A stretch of DNA of 64,000 nt from Afifellaceae bacterium (GTDB lineage Bacteria; Pseudomonadota; Alphaproteobacteria; Rhizobiales; Afifellaceae), in NCBI GenBank assembly GCA_028281235.1, contig JANQKG010000056.1, forward strand, positions 34,523 to 98,522. The letters run 5' to 3'. Positions 1-8,478 of this stretch are shown piece by piece. Numbering within the stretch: position 1 is the stretch's first letter; each line of letters opens with the position of its first letter. The notes under the pieces are model-generated. The model did no database searches, was not told where the DNA came from, and worked only from the letters and a program-made list of their open reading frames with translations. Position numbers and translations under genes: made by a program.

Positions 1-1008
1 GTCGGCGACGCGTTGCAGGACTATGCAGAGCGAAAGATGCGCGCGGGGATTGCCGCCATTCCCGACGGGACGTATCGGTTCGCAGACATTTTCGACAGCA
101 ATCAGTTTCCCGGCACCATGGAGCTGAAGGTCGCCATTGCCGTGAAGGGTGACCGCATGCGGCTCGACTTCGACGGGCCGCCGCAGGTCCGTGCGGGGCT
201 CAACATGGTCTACACGTCGCTGCTTGCCTCCAGCTACTACGCAGTGAAGTCAGCCGTCGACCCGACGATCCTCCCCAATGCCGGGCTTGCCAGGCCGCTG
301 ACGGTGACTGCGCCGGAAGGCTCGATCCTGAACTGCGTCCACCCCGCAGCTGTTGAAGGGCGCATCGCCACCTGCCAGCGCGTGGCCGACCTTATTCTTG
401 GTGCGTTGGCGCGGGCGCTCCCCGGCAAGGTCGCCGCGGCGGGAAATGGCTGTTGCACGGGTGCGATCTTCACCGGCGCGCGCGAGGACGGTCAGAGCTG
501 GGTCTATCTTGAGACGATCGGCGGCGGCGGGGGCGCGCGCGCCTCTGCCGACGGTCTGAGCGGCATTCAGGTGCATCTCACCAATACGTCCAACTTGCCG
601 GTCGAGGCCTTGGAGCGGGAATATCCACTCACGCTCATGCGCTATGAACTGGCAGACGAGTCGGCGGGGGCAGGCGCGTTCCGCGGCGGCATGGGTATCC
701 GGCGCGTCTATCGGGTGGAGCGCGCCTGCCGCTTCGCCGTTGAGGGCTCGCGCGTGGCGTCTCAGCCTTGGGGGCTGGACGGCGGACTTCCCGCGCAGGG
801 CACGCAGCTCGATTTCGGCGACGGCCGCACGGATTTCTCCGGTGTCGTCGACCTGGAGCCCGGCCAGATCGTGACCATCGTCACGCCAGGCGGCGGCGGC
901 TATGGCCGACCCTCCGATCGCGCCGCGGATGCGGTCGCACGCGACGTCGCGGAAGGGCGGATCACGCCTGCATCGGCGCGGGATGTCTATGGCATGAAGG
1001 ACGCGTGA
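1..1008 (+). CDS. Hydantoinase B / oxoprolinase family subunit, 5'-truncated by window edge
   Basis: This is the C-terminal 335 or so residues of a HyuB-type subunit; the frame is open to base 1, so the gene starts outside the window. The family partners with HyuA to hydrolyse cyclic amides (hydantoins, 5-oxoproline) using ATP. Recognisable stretches are the D-F-D-G-P segment near residue 57, the conserved N-C-V-H-P block near 108, the glycine-rich G-G-G-G-G-A-R-A segment near 176 and the C-terminal P-G-G-G-G-Y-G motif near 299, all typical of HyuB. The substrate cannot be read from the sequence. The partner HyuA would be expected upstream, outside the window. The context of ureide and amide enzymes downstream fits a cyclic-amide role. 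Confidence 0.85.
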   Translation, partial: VGDALQDYAERKMRAGIAAIPDGTYRFADIFDSNQFPGTMELKVAIAVKGDRMRLDFDGPPQVRAGLNMVYTSLLASSYYAVKSAVDPTILPNAGLARPLTVTAPEGSILNCVHPAAVEGRIATCQRVADLILGALARALPGKVAAAGNGCCTGAIFTGAREDGQSWVYLETIGGGGGARASADGLSGIQVHLTNTSNLPVEALEREYPLTLMRYELADESAGAGAFRGGMGIRRVYRVERACRFAVEGSRVASQPWGLDGGLPAQGTQLDFGDGRTDFSGVVDLEPGQIVTIVTPGGGGYGRPSDRAADAVARDVAEGRITPASARDVYGMKDA

Positions 1009-1146
1009 GCCGCTCGTAAGACGATCGGCCTATACAGAGCATGTGCCGAGGCACGGCAGAACGACGTGGGCTTCAGCCGTCCGCCTCAAAAAGCCCCGCG
1101 CCGAAAGTGGCTGCCGCGCAGTAGCGAGCTCAGGCTAGAGCCTTAT

Positions 1147-1169
1147 CCATTCTGATTGAATCAGAATGG
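1147..1169. repeat. 23-bp palindromic intergenic repeat, copy 1
   Basis: Perfect inverted repeat with 11-base arms CCATTCTGATT and AATCAGAATGG around a single central G, within a longer imperfect palindrome that begins near 1138. The same palindrome occurs at 2248-2270 and, with changes in the left arm, at 41835-41857. It resembles the mosaic intergenic elements common in Rhizobiales. Confidence 0.9.
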
Positions 1170-1291
1170 AGGTTCCGTCTGAACCGGCCAGTTTCGAGCG
1201 ACAGAGCGAATCCAAATATTGTACGCTCTTCATGCAACCCGACACTGCCAACACAGCCGGCCCGCTACCGTCTACGGAGACCATCGTCGTC

Positions 1292-2242
1292 ATGCCCGAG
1301 CAAGGAATCATCGCCCTGGTAAGCCGGATCGGAGAGGCGCAGCAACGGCTCTGGGCAAGCCGTCTCTCGGCGCTTCTGCCCGGAGAGAGGGTCGTCCTGT
1401 TTGATGATCTTTGCGAATCTGAGCGCGGCGCGGCCGAAATCGCCGTCGTCGCCAACCCCGACCCAGCCGTTCTGGCACAATTGCCCAACCTTGTCTGGGT
1501 GCACAGTCTGTGGGCGGGTGTTGAACGCATGGTCGCCGAGCTTCCGGGCTTTCGTCCACCTGTCGTGCGGCTGATCGATCCCGAACTTGCGCGCACCATG
1601 GCCGAGGCGGTGCTCGCCTGGACGCTTTATCTGTTTCGCGACATGCCGGCCTATGCGCAACAGCAGCGTGAGCGACGTTGGCATCAACTGGAGTATCGTC
1701 GCCCGGAACAGGTGACGGTGGGTATCCTTGGCCTCGGGGCATTGGGAAGCGCTGCCGCCCTGCGGTTGATCGATGCCGGGTTCAACGTCATCGGCTGGAG
1801 CCGCAGCCCGCGAACGGTGCCGGGCGCAGACTGCCGTCACGGTGCCGGTGCGCTTGGCCAGGTCTTGGCAGCGAGCCAGTTCCTGGTGATCCTCACGCCG
1901 CTCACCTCAGAGACGCGCGGGCTGATGAATGCGGCGCGTCTGGCAGAGCTGCCTGAAGGTGCGAAGCTGATCAATTTCGCCCGCGGACCCATCGTGGACA
2001 CTGCGAATCTGATCGAGGCGCTGGACAGCGGGCATCTGGCTCATGCCGTGCTCGATGTCTTCGATGAGGAGCCGCTCCCGGTGGACTCCGTGCTCTGGAA
2101 CCATCCTGGCGTCACCGTCCTGCCTCACATTGCGGCGCCGACGGATCCCGAGACGGCGGCACAGATCGTGGCAGGCAACATCCGGTGCTGGCGACGAACC
2201 GGAGAACTTCCGCCGGCGGTGGACCTGGGGCGCGGCTATTAG
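1292..2242 (+). CDS. D-2-hydroxyacid dehydrogenase, glyoxylate/hydroxypyruvate reductase A (GhrA) type
   Basis: Predicted NAD(P)H-dependent cytosolic reductase of glyoxylate or hydroxypyruvate, 316 aa, close to the ~312 aa of E. coli GhrA. The sequence shows the Rossmann motif G-I-L-G-L-G-A-L-G in mid-protein, the substrate arginine in N-F-A-R-G-P, the acid in D-V-F-D-E-E-P and the catalytic histidine in L-P-H-I-A. It ends in D-L-G-R-G-Y, very like the GhrA C-terminus. An open frame extends upstream to 1166, but that part lies in a palindromic repeat; the ATG at 1292 gives the family length, and 1232 is an alternative. The gene is bracketed by two copies of the same palindrome. Glyoxylate would be supplied by ureidoglycolate cleavage (gene at 13923). 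Confidence 0.85.
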   Translation: MPEQGIIALVSRIGEAQQRLWASRLSALLPGERVVLFDDLCESERGAAEIAVVANPDPAVLAQLPNLVWVHSLWAGVERMVAELPGFRPPVVRLIDPELARTMAEAVLAWTLYLFRDMPAYAQQQRERRWHQLEYRRPEQVTVGILGLGALGSAAALRLIDAGFNVIGWSRSPRTVPGADCRHGAGALGQVLAASQFLVILTPLTSETRGLMNAARLAELPEGAKLINFARGPIVDTANLIEALDSGHLAHAVLDVFDEEPLPVDSVLWNHPGVTVLPHIAAPTDPETAAQIVAGNIRCWRRTGELPPAVDLGRGY

Positions 2243-2247
2243 CCTTT

Positions 2248-2270
2248 CCATTCTGATTGAATCAGAATGG
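2248..2270. repeat. 23-bp palindromic intergenic repeat, copy 2
   Basis: Identical to the palindrome at 1147-1169 and in the same context (followed by GGAGG). It starts six bases after the stop of the GhrA-like gene and could form a strong RNA hairpin at that gene's 3' end. Confidence 0.9.
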
Positions 2271-2281
2271 AGGCTCACTCT

Positions 2282-2335
2282 CTTTGTTGGGGCATGATCT
2301 TATCCGAACTTTGTTGGGGCATGATCTTATCCGAA
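2282..2335. repeat. Perfect 27-bp tandem duplication inside a mosaic repeat
   Basis: Bases 2282-2308 and 2309-2335 are identical (each begins CTTTGTTGGGGCATGATC). They form the left end of a rhizobial-type element whose right end reads CACTTTTCGGGATCATGCTC at 2348-2367. Confidence 0.92.
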
Positions 2336-2369
2336 AAGATGGCATCCACTTTTCGGGATCATGCTCTAG
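2336..2369. repeat. Right half of mosaic palindromic repeat, reaching a stop codon
   Basis: The segment CACTTTTCGGGATCATGCTC matches the one at 41909-41928 near the third palindrome. The last bases of the element (CTA on this strand) are the TAG stop codon of the leftward NHL gene, so the element fixes where that protein ends. Confidence 0.8.
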
Positions 2370-3223
2370 CCCTCAGCCGCAGCGGGCAGGGGATCCAGGC
2401 GCGTGAGCCGGGAGGGAATCATCTCCGCGCAGTAGATACTTCCGTCGGGGCTGCCCCAGATGCCGTGCGCGCCGTTCAGAACGGGGCGACACCGGCCGGC
2501 AACCTGCCCGTCATGATCAAACAACGTAACGCGGGGGACCTGGTCGGAAACGAGAACGCCCTCCGGTGTCTCGAAGATGTCCATCGGACGGTACACATCG
2601 TCCCACATCGTCAGGAAGCGGCCTTCGCGATCGAAGACCTGTATTCGGTCATTCTCGCGGTCAGCCACGAGCACGCGATCCCTGTTGTCCACCCAGACGG
2701 CATGCGGCGTGGAGAATTGCGCCGGCCCTCGGCCCGGTTCGCCCCAGCTTCCGAGGTGCCGACCGTCGGGCGCAAAGCGATGCACGCGGGCATTGCCGTA
2801 GCCGTCAGATACGTAGATCTCGCCGTCTGCCGCAAAGGCAACATCCGTGGGATGGTTGAACGGCAATTCCAGCCTCGGCTCGCCGCGGTCGCCCAGCCGC
2901 GCAAGCACATGACCGTCCCGGTCGAAGGCGACAAGCTGGTGCGCGTCCCGGTCAGCGACCCAAATCCGATCCTGCGGGTCGACGGCGATGCCGTGGGAAT
3001 CGAGGATGAGGCCGTCGCCGATCGTCATCACGTAGCGGCCGTCGGGTTCGAAAACTCTGACCGGAGGATCCGTGCGCTGCAGCGCGTATACGCGCCCGCT
3101 GCTGTCGACGGCGACCTGGCTGAGTGCTTCAAGGGGACCTCCCCCCGGCAAGCATGCCCAGGAGGGCTGCACACGGTACCTCCGCGTCCCAAGGACCACG
3201 ATCCACTCGCCCATCGCTGTCAT
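2366..3223 (-). CDS. NHL-repeat six-bladed beta-propeller protein
   Basis: A 285-aa protein made of repeated NHL blades. Recurring patterns are H-G-I-A-V-D, H-P-T-D-V-A, H-A-V-W-V-D and the blade-closing W-V-A-D-R-D, Y-V-S-D-G-Y, L-V-A-D-R-E-N-D-R-I. It resembles the peptidyl-alpha-hydroxyglycine lyase-like and SMP-30-like propellers found in catabolic operons; no signal peptide is seen. The chosen ATG at 3223 overlaps the upstream epimerase stop by four bases (ATGA). A longer open frame to 3331 runs inside the neighbour and is not used. It is the last gene of the leftward operon. Its stop codon comes from an intergenic repeat. The reaction is unknown; lactonase or lyase activity would be a guess. 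Confidence 0.75.
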   Translation of the reverse strand: MTAMGEWIVVLGTRRYRVQPSWACLPGGGPLEALSQVAVDSSGRVYALQRTDPPVRVFEPDGRYVMTIGDGLILDSHGIAVDPQDRIWVADRDAHQLVAFDRDGHVLARLGDRGEPRLELPFNHPTDVAFAADGEIYVSDGYGNARVHRFAPDGRHLGSWGEPGRGPAQFSTPHAVWVDNRDRVLVADRENDRIQVFDREGRFLTMWDDVYRPMDIFETPEGVLVSDQVPRVTLFDHDGQVAGRCRPVLNGAHGIWGSPDGSIYCAEMIPSRLTRLDPLPAAAEG

Positions 3224-4197
3224 GCGTTTCCGTCCTCTCCGGAGGCGAGCCAAGCCAGATAGGCTTCGACGTCCTCCTCTATGGTGCTGGTCACGACCGG
3301 GTCGAACTCGGCTGCAAAACGGCTGCCGCAAAGCAGTCCCTCGGAGGGCCTTGCAGGGGGCGACGCCGGTTCCGTCGTGTCCGCAAGCTCAAGCCTGTCC
3401 GCCAGCGCCCGTGTCCAGTCCGACACGCGCCACCGGCGTCCCGAGCCGAGGTTGTAAACGCGGTGTTTGGGCCTCTCGGCCATAAGAAGGCGCACAATCG
3501 CTGCGGCTGCGGCAGGGGCCGGCGTCCAGTCCCTCGGCTCGTCGCCGGTCGGAGAGATCGCTCGTCCCGCCTTCGCTGCCCGGGTCGCCTCGAAGATAAG
3601 GCTCAGGCTGTCGCGAACGCCGGTATCGTGTTCCCAGTTGCCAAAGAGCCAGCCGAGGCGCGCGGAGGATACGCTGAGCCCGTTCAGTTGCCCGATGCGG
3701 AGCGCTATGTCTTCCGCGGCACTTTTTGTGACGGCGTAAAGGCTCTCGGGCCGCTTGGGCTGATCCTCATCGAGAACAGCGAATGCGCGGGCCGTTTCAC
3801 CATAGACCGCCGCGGTGCTCAGCAGAACGACGCGCTTGAGCTCCATCTCGCTCGCGGCCGTGATGGCCGCTACGCTGCCACCGACGTTCACCGAAACGAT
3901 GACGTCGGGTTCCGCCTTTTCGCGCGAGGGTCCCGCCGTGATCGCGGCGGCGTGGACCATGGCGTCCGCCCCGCTTTCCGCAAGGGCCGCCGTGAGCGCA
4001 GCTTTCTCCCTCACGTCTCCTATACACCAGCCGAGAAAGCATGGATGAGGCTCAAACTCGGCGCGTGCTCTGTGGGGCGGTGGTCGGGAATCGAACGCAA
4101 GGACCTTGACGCCCGCGTGAAGCAGCGTCTCGACCAGATTGAGGCCGACGAAGCCGGAGCCGCCCGTCACACATACGGAGCCAGGCGTGAAACTCAT
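3220..4197 (-). CDS. NAD-dependent epimerase/dehydratase family protein
   Basis: Extended short-chain dehydrogenase of 325 aa. The N-terminus has the T-G-G-S-G-F-V-G dinucleotide motif at residues 12-19, then a L-L-S-T-A-A-V-Y-G-E segment with the catalytic serine position, and S-L-Y-A-V-T-K with the catalytic tyrosine and lysine. Proteins of this class act on nucleotide sugars or, in catabolic operons, on sugar acids and similar compounds. It is translationally coupled on both sides: its ATG overlaps the stop of the PuuE-like gene by four bases and its stop overlaps the NHL gene start. The substrate cannot be assigned. Confidence 0.8.
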   Translation of the reverse strand: MSFTPGSVCVTGGSGFVGLNLVETLLHAGVKVLAFDSRPPPHRARAEFEPHPCFLGWCIGDVREKAALTAALAESGADAMVHAAAITAGPSREKAEPDVIVSVNVGGSVAAITAASEMELKRVVLLSTAAVYGETARAFAVLDEDQPKRPESLYAVTKSAAEDIALRIGQLNGLSVSSARLGWLFGNWEHDTGVRDSLSLIFEATRAAKAGRAISPTGDEPRDWTPAPAAAAAIVRLLMAERPKHRVYNLGSGRRWRVSDWTRALADRLELADTTEPASPPARPSEGLLCGSRFAAEFDPVVTSTIEEDVEAYLAWLASGEDGNA

Positions 4198-5138
4198 GAG
4201 GGGGACAGCGGGAGCACGAGCTCAGGAAAGGCCGTGCGCCAATGGTCTGCAATCGCTGCTCGGGTGGCGATCCAGGCGCCCCCGCGGGAGGTCATGTGCT
4301 CAAGGATCGATTCAAGGCCCGCAATGCGCGCGGGCCGGCCGATCGTGCGGGTGTGCAGACCGATCGTCATCATCCGGGGAACGTCCTCGCCCTCCCGCCA
4401 AAGCCAGTCGAACGCATCGTTGACGTAGTCGGCAAAATCCTTCGCCCGGACAAACGGGGAGTCCGGGCGCTGGAAGCGCATGTCATTCGTGTCGAGGCTG
4501 TAGGGAAGTACGACGTGGCGCTTTCCGCCGATTTCGACGATGCTTGGCAGATCGTCGTCATAGGCGTCGCTGTCGTAGGTGAACCCGCCCTCCTCAACGA
4601 GCAGCTCGCGTGTATGCTCCGTGTGGGGACAGCGCGTATGCCAGCCGACCGGCCGCACGCCTGCGACGGCAGCGATGCGCGCAACCGAGCGGGCAATGGA
4701 GGCGCGCTCCTGTTCCCGGCTCATGCCTGCATGCGAAAGCCAGCGCTCGCCATGGCAGGATATCTCGTACCCGCGGCGGACGCAGTCTCGCGCGATCCAG
4801 GGCGTGAGCTCCAGCGCCTCGGCACACGCATTGACCGTGCAGGTCGCGCCAAACTGCTCCAGGACCCGCATGATCCGCCAGTAGCCGGCGCGGGCGCCGT
4901 AGTCGAAGTGCGATTCCATGGTGAGGTTGGGGCCGTCATTGCGCACATCGATCATGTCGTAGACCGGCTCGTTCACCGGGTCGCCGCGCGTTGTTCTTTG
5001 TTCGGAGCCTTCCTCGATGTTCAACACAAGCGAAACCGCCACCCGTGCCCCGCCGGGCCAGGTCACGCGGGGCGGCGTCGGTCCGTAGCCATAAAGGTCG
5101 CGATGCGCTCTGTCGTTGCCTTTCACTGCCTTCACCAC
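4194..5138 (-). CDS. PuuE-like polysaccharide-deacetylase-fold hydrolase (allantoinase-type), copy 1
   Basis: A 314-aa NodB-fold protein close in pattern to PuuE, the metal-independent allantoinase that opens allantoin to allantoate. It starts with Y-G-P-T-P-P and continues with N-I-E-E-G-S-E, C-H-G-E-R-W, Y-D-S-D-A-Y-D-D-D-L-P, L-D-T-N-D-M-R-F and G-L-H-T-R-T-I-G-R-P-A-R. The second copy at 9917 has H-G-Y-R-W and W-Y-T-G-R where this copy has H-G-E-R-W and W-H-T-R-C, so this copy may have a different substrate. The start is GTG at 5138, overlapping the SDR stop by seven bases, with GGCGGAG just upstream. Middle gene of the leftward operon. Confidence 0.8.
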   Translation of the reverse strand: MVKAVKGNDRAHRDLYGYGPTPPRVTWPGGARVAVSLVLNIEEGSEQRTTRGDPVNEPVYDMIDVRNDGPNLTMESHFDYGARAGYWRIMRVLEQFGATCTVNACAEALELTPWIARDCVRRGYEISCHGERWLSHAGMSREQERASIARSVARIAAVAGVRPVGWHTRCPHTEHTRELLVEEGGFTYDSDAYDDDLPSIVEIGGKRHVVLPYSLDTNDMRFQRPDSPFVRAKDFADYVNDAFDWLWREGEDVPRMMTIGLHTRTIGRPARIAGLESILEHMTSRGGAWIATRAAIADHWRTAFPELVLPLSPS

Positions 5139-5884
5139 ATGACATCTCCGCCGTTCGGGGAGACGCTCTGTCCCACCATGTAGGACGCCTCATCGGACGC
5201 AAGAAAGACGTAAGCCCACGCGATCTCTTCAACAGTGCCGACGCGTTTGATCGGAAGCGTAGAGATCTTCCAGGCATTCCATTCGGGATCGGCGGCGCGC
5301 CACATCGCCGTGTCGGTCGGGCCTGGGCAAACCGCATTGACGGCAACACCGGATGCGGCGACCTCCATGGCGACAGAAGCGGTGAGTGCCACGACGGCGG
5401 CCTTGGAAGCGCAGTACATCGCGTTGTTGGGCGCCGGCTTATGCGCCAGCTGGGACGCAGTGTTGATGATGCGCCCGTGGCTGCGCGAGAGCATATGGGG
5501 CAACGCATGGCGCATGCCATAGGCGACCCCGTTCAGATTCACGTCGAGCACCCCTTGCCAGTCGGCGGGATTTTGGGTCGCGAAGGGTGCAAAGCCGCCT
5601 GACACGCCCGCATTGTTCACCAAAATGTCCAGCTTGCCGAAGGTCGCTATGACGCCCTCAATCGCAGCCGCAACGGCGGCCTCGTCACGCACGTCCACCT
5701 CAAAGGAGGCGGCGCGTCCGCCCTCGGCGATTATCGCCTCCTGGAGGCTTGCGGTCTCAGCAGCGCGACCGGAGTCCGCGAGCGCGACGTCCGCTCCTTC
5801 CCGGGCGAAGAGCCTTGCAACGCTCGCGCCGATCCCGCTCGCGCAGCCGATGACGAGGGCGCTTCGTTTCGACAGGCGGTGCAT
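5132..5884 (-). CDS. SDR family oxidoreductase
   Basis: Classical short-chain dehydrogenase of 250 aa. The cofactor motif reads G-C-A-S-G-I-G at residues 13-19, followed by N-N-A-G-V near 90, the I-I-N-T-A-S segment carrying the catalytic serine, and Y-C-A-S-K with catalytic Tyr and Lys. D-S-G after the second strand suggests NAD(H) use. It sits between the importer permease (12-bp gap) and the PuuE-like gene, so it probably oxidises or reduces an alcohol or keto group of the imported compound. The substrate is unknown. Confidence 0.85.
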   Translation of the reverse strand: MHRLSKRSALVIGCASGIGASVARLFAREGADVALADSGRAAETASLQEAIIAEGGRAASFEVDVRDEAAVAAAIEGVIATFGKLDILVNNAGVSGGFAPFATQNPADWQGVLDVNLNGVAYGMRHALPHMLSRSHGRIINTASQLAHKPAPNNAMYCASKAAVVALTASVAMEVAASGVAVNAVCPGPTDTAMWRAADPEWNAWKISTLPIKRVGTVEEIAWAYVFLASDEASYMVGQSVSPNGGDVMW

Positions 5885-5896
5885 CTATCCAGTTCC

Positions 5897-6769
5897 TCAG
5901 AGTACCGCGCTGCGTGACGCCGATGAAGGCATCCAGGACAAGATTCTCGCGGCGATCCGGCGGAACAGAAAGTAGCTCAAGCCGGCGTAGACCATCAGCA
6001 GGATCGTGACGAGTGCCATTCGGCCGGTATTGGAGAAGAACTCCGCCCAGATGATCATTCGTCCGATGCCCGAATTCACGCCGATATATTCAGCGCCGAT
6101 CACCGCAGACCAAGCCAGGCCGAGCGTCAGCATCACGCTTGAGAAAAGCTCCGGAAGGATCGCGGGAAATATGATGCTGCGAAATATGCGCCACTCCGAT
6201 GCGCCAAGGGTCCGTGCATATTCGATATAGCGCGGCGGGATGTTGGACACCGCATTGATGGTGCCAACGAAATAAACGACGCCTACGCCGTAGGCCACGA
6301 AGATGATCGCACTCATGTTGGTGGCGCCGAACCAGAACTGAAAGAGCGGAATGGTGGCCAGCAGCGGGATCATCCGCAACAGATGCAGCGGCAAGGCGAA
6401 CAAGCCCCGCGTGATAGACGAGCGGGCCACGAGAAGGCCCAGTATCGTTCCGATCACCGCGCCGATCACAAATCCTGAGACAAGCCGCCACAGCGTCAGC
6501 GCCGAGTGGTAGCCAAGCGCGAGGAAGGCTCCGCGCCAGGTCTGTTCGCCGCCCAGCGATGGCACCGGTGCCAGCGCCTCGTATTGCCAGTAGTCCGACA
6601 TGCCCAGCAATGCCGGACCGAAGATGAACTCGAACGGCGGAACGAGCGGGGAACCACGCAGCGCGCTTGTCGGACTCAGATAGCCCGCGGCCTGCCAAGC
6701 CAGCAGCAGCGCGAGGATCGTCAGAAGGCTGACCTTTCGTTCAACGACGTAACGACGAAGGGCCTTCAT
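5897..6769 (-). CDS. ABC transporter permease, NitT/TauT (SsuC-like) family
   Basis: Inner-membrane permease of 290 aa with about six hydrophobic segments. The coupling loop E-Y-A-R-T-L-G-A-S-E-W-R-I-F lies near residue 185, as in SsuC/TauC. It overlaps the ATPase stop by four bases. Together with the gene at 7560 it gives two different permeases for one ATPase, so the pore is probably a heterodimer, which is unusual because most transporters of this family use one permease gene. Confidence 0.88.
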   Translation of the reverse strand: MKALRRYVVERKVSLLTILALLLAWQAAGYLSPTSALRGSPLVPPFEFIFGPALLGMSDYWQYEALAPVPSLGGEQTWRGAFLALGYHSALTLWRLVSGFVIGAVIGTILGLLVARSSITRGLFALPLHLLRMIPLLATIPLFQFWFGATNMSAIIFVAYGVGVVYFVGTINAVSNIPPRYIEYARTLGASEWRIFRSIIFPAILPELFSSVMLTLGLAWSAVIGAEYIGVNSGIGRMIIWAEFFSNTGRMALVTILLMVYAGLSYFLFRRIAARILSWMPSSASRSAVL

Positions 6770-7563
6770 TTCTGCGCCTCTCCGGCGTGACGGTCCAGCA
6801 GCTCGGCAAGACCGAGGTGGCGCGTTATCGTCTTGGTGATAGCGACCGCCTCGGGGCTGGCGCGCCTCTCTTCGTCCCGCGGGCGCGGCAGTGAGACGCG
6901 CAGGTCGTCCGCGACACCGCCATCCTTAATCACAAGGATGCGGTCGGCAAGGATCAGAGCTTCCTCGATGTCGTGAGTGACAAAGACGATGGTTCGGCCG
7001 GTTCGGCTCCACAGCTCGGTGAGCAATCCATAAAGCGAAAGCCGCGTGACATAGTCGAGCGCACCGAACGGCTCGTCCATCAGCAGAAGAGGCGCTTCGG
7101 TCGCGAAGACCGTCGCGATGGCCACACGTTTGCGCATTCCGCCCGAAAGTTCGCGGGGCCAGCTCGCCGCGAAATCGGCAAGATCCACCCGCTGGAGCCA
7201 GTCCTTGGCGATATCCGTCGCCTGCTGCGCCGACAGGCCCTTGTTCTTCAGGCCGAAAGCGACGTTGTCGATGACCCGCATCCAAGGAAAGACCGTATCT
7301 TCCTGGAAGACCATTCCACGGTCCACGGAGGGGCCGTCCACCGTGGTGCCACCCACCTGCACAATTCCGCTGCTAAGGGGTGTCAGTCCCGCAATGGCCC
7401 GTAAAAGGGTGGACTTGCCGTGGCCCGAACGGCCGACCAGGCAAACAAACTCACCGGGCTGGACGGTTACGTCGACACCGGCCAGGGCATCGATGGTGTT
7501 GCCCGAGACATGACGGAAGCGGCAGCGGGCGTCCTGCACCTCAATGCTGACACCGGCAGTCAT
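6766..7563 (-). CDS. ABC transporter ATP-binding protein, NitT/TauT family
   Basis: Nucleotide-binding subunit of 265 aa with Walker A G-R-S-G-H-G-K-S, Q-loop F-Q-E-D-T-V, signature L-S-G-G-M-R-K-R, Walker B L-L-L-M-D-E-P-F and a His switch T-H-D-I-E. The ATG at 7563 overlaps the preceding permease stop by four bases and is preferred over the in-frame ATG at 7590. It powers the importer formed with genes at 5897, 7560 and 8479. Nitrate, sulfonate or taurine are classic substrates of the family, but the operon content points to an organic nitrogen compound. Confidence 0.88.
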   Translation of the reverse strand: MTAGVSIEVQDARCRFRHVSGNTIDALAGVDVTVQPGEFVCLVGRSGHGKSTLLRAIAGLTPLSSGIVQVGGTTVDGPSVDRGMVFQEDTVFPWMRVIDNVAFGLKNKGLSAQQATDIAKDWLQRVDLADFAASWPRELSGGMRKRVAIATVFATEAPLLLMDEPFGALDYVTRLSLYGLLTELWSRTGRTIVFVTHDIEEALILADRILVIKDGGVADDLRVSLPRPRDEERRASPEAVAITKTITRHLGLAELLDRHAGEAQK

Positions 7564-8387
7564 GGCCGTCGCGCCTCGCGTGGCATCCATCGCGTTGCCC
7601 AGGCGCGCCCCGCCAGTACCAGCACATCCAGCAGCACCGCGAAGGCGCTCAGCAGAAGGACGATGGACACGATGCTCTCCACGTCATAGACGGCGGTCAG
7701 GCTCACGATGACCCGCCCGACGCCGAATTGTGCACCCAGAAGCTCGGCGATCGCGGCCAGGCCCCATGCCGCAGCGAAAGCGATCCGTATCCCGCCAACC
7801 AATTCCGGCAGCGCCGCCGGCACCATGATCCGCCTGAACAGCGCGCTATCGTTTGCGCCAAGCGTCAGCGCGTAATCGCGATAGCGTGGATCGACGTTGC
7901 GCGATGCACGGAGCGAATAAAGGTGCAGAATCACCGCCGCGTAGAATGCCACCAGCGATACCTGCGCAAATGCGACGAGCCCGAACCAGATCAGAAAGAA
8001 CGGCGCCGCTACGAGAATCGGCAGCGTGCCGAAAATCGTGACAATGGGATCAGTGACCTCATCAACCATGCGCCAGCGCCAAGACGCAAGGCCAGTTGTG
8101 ATGCCAATGGCGACACCAATGCTGACGCCGAGCGTCACGTTCCAAACGGTGTACATCAGATGAGGCAGATAGCCCCCCGGCGGCAAGCCCAGCCCCTGCA
8201 AAGCTCGGCTTGCGGAGAAGTTCGCGATCATGTTGTTGAGCACCGCCAAAGGCGGTGGCATGTAGCGGCCCACCAGCTCTGAGGCGACTTGCCAAAGCGC
8301 CAGGGTGAGGGCGAGCCCGATCACCGACAGCAGGAAGATGCCGAGCGGCGCATCCAGACCGATCCGAAAGAACTTTCGCAGGCGCAC
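7560..8387 (-). CDS. ABC transporter permease, NitT/TauT family
   Basis: Inner-membrane permease of about 275 aa. It shows several hydrophobic segments and the coupling loop Y-R-D-Y-A-L-T-L-G-A-N-D near residue 180. The frame is open far upstream into the binding-protein gene; the GTG at 8387 with a run of Gs 5 to 9 bases before it is the most likely start, and a TTG at 8399 is an alternative. It follows the binding-protein gene by about 90 bp and overlaps the ATPase gene. Confidence 0.82.
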   Translation of the reverse strand: MRLRKFFRIGLDAPLGIFLLSVIGLALTLALWQVASELVGRYMPPPLAVLNNMIANFSASRALQGLGLPPGGYLPHLMYTVWNVTLGVSIGVAIGITTGLASWRWRMVDEVTDPIVTIFGTLPILVAAPFFLIWFGLVAFAQVSLVAFYAAVILHLYSLRASRNVDPRYRDYALTLGANDSALFRRIMVPAALPELVGGIRIAFAAAWGLAAIAELLGAQFGVGRVIVSLTAVYDVESIVSIVLLLSAFAVLLDVLVLAGRAWATRWMPREARRP

Positions 8388-8478
8388 CCGTGCCCCCAAG
8401 AATGACGGCCAATGAGACGCCCGAGGGGACCTGTTCGGCGCGAGCAGGTCGACAGGTCCCCGCAGTTCTCGCGCGGTG

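Noticed and set aside
1166..1291. Longer N-terminus of the GhrA-like protein
   Set aside because: The extension starts inside the palindromic repeat, and the family length is met by starting at 1292.
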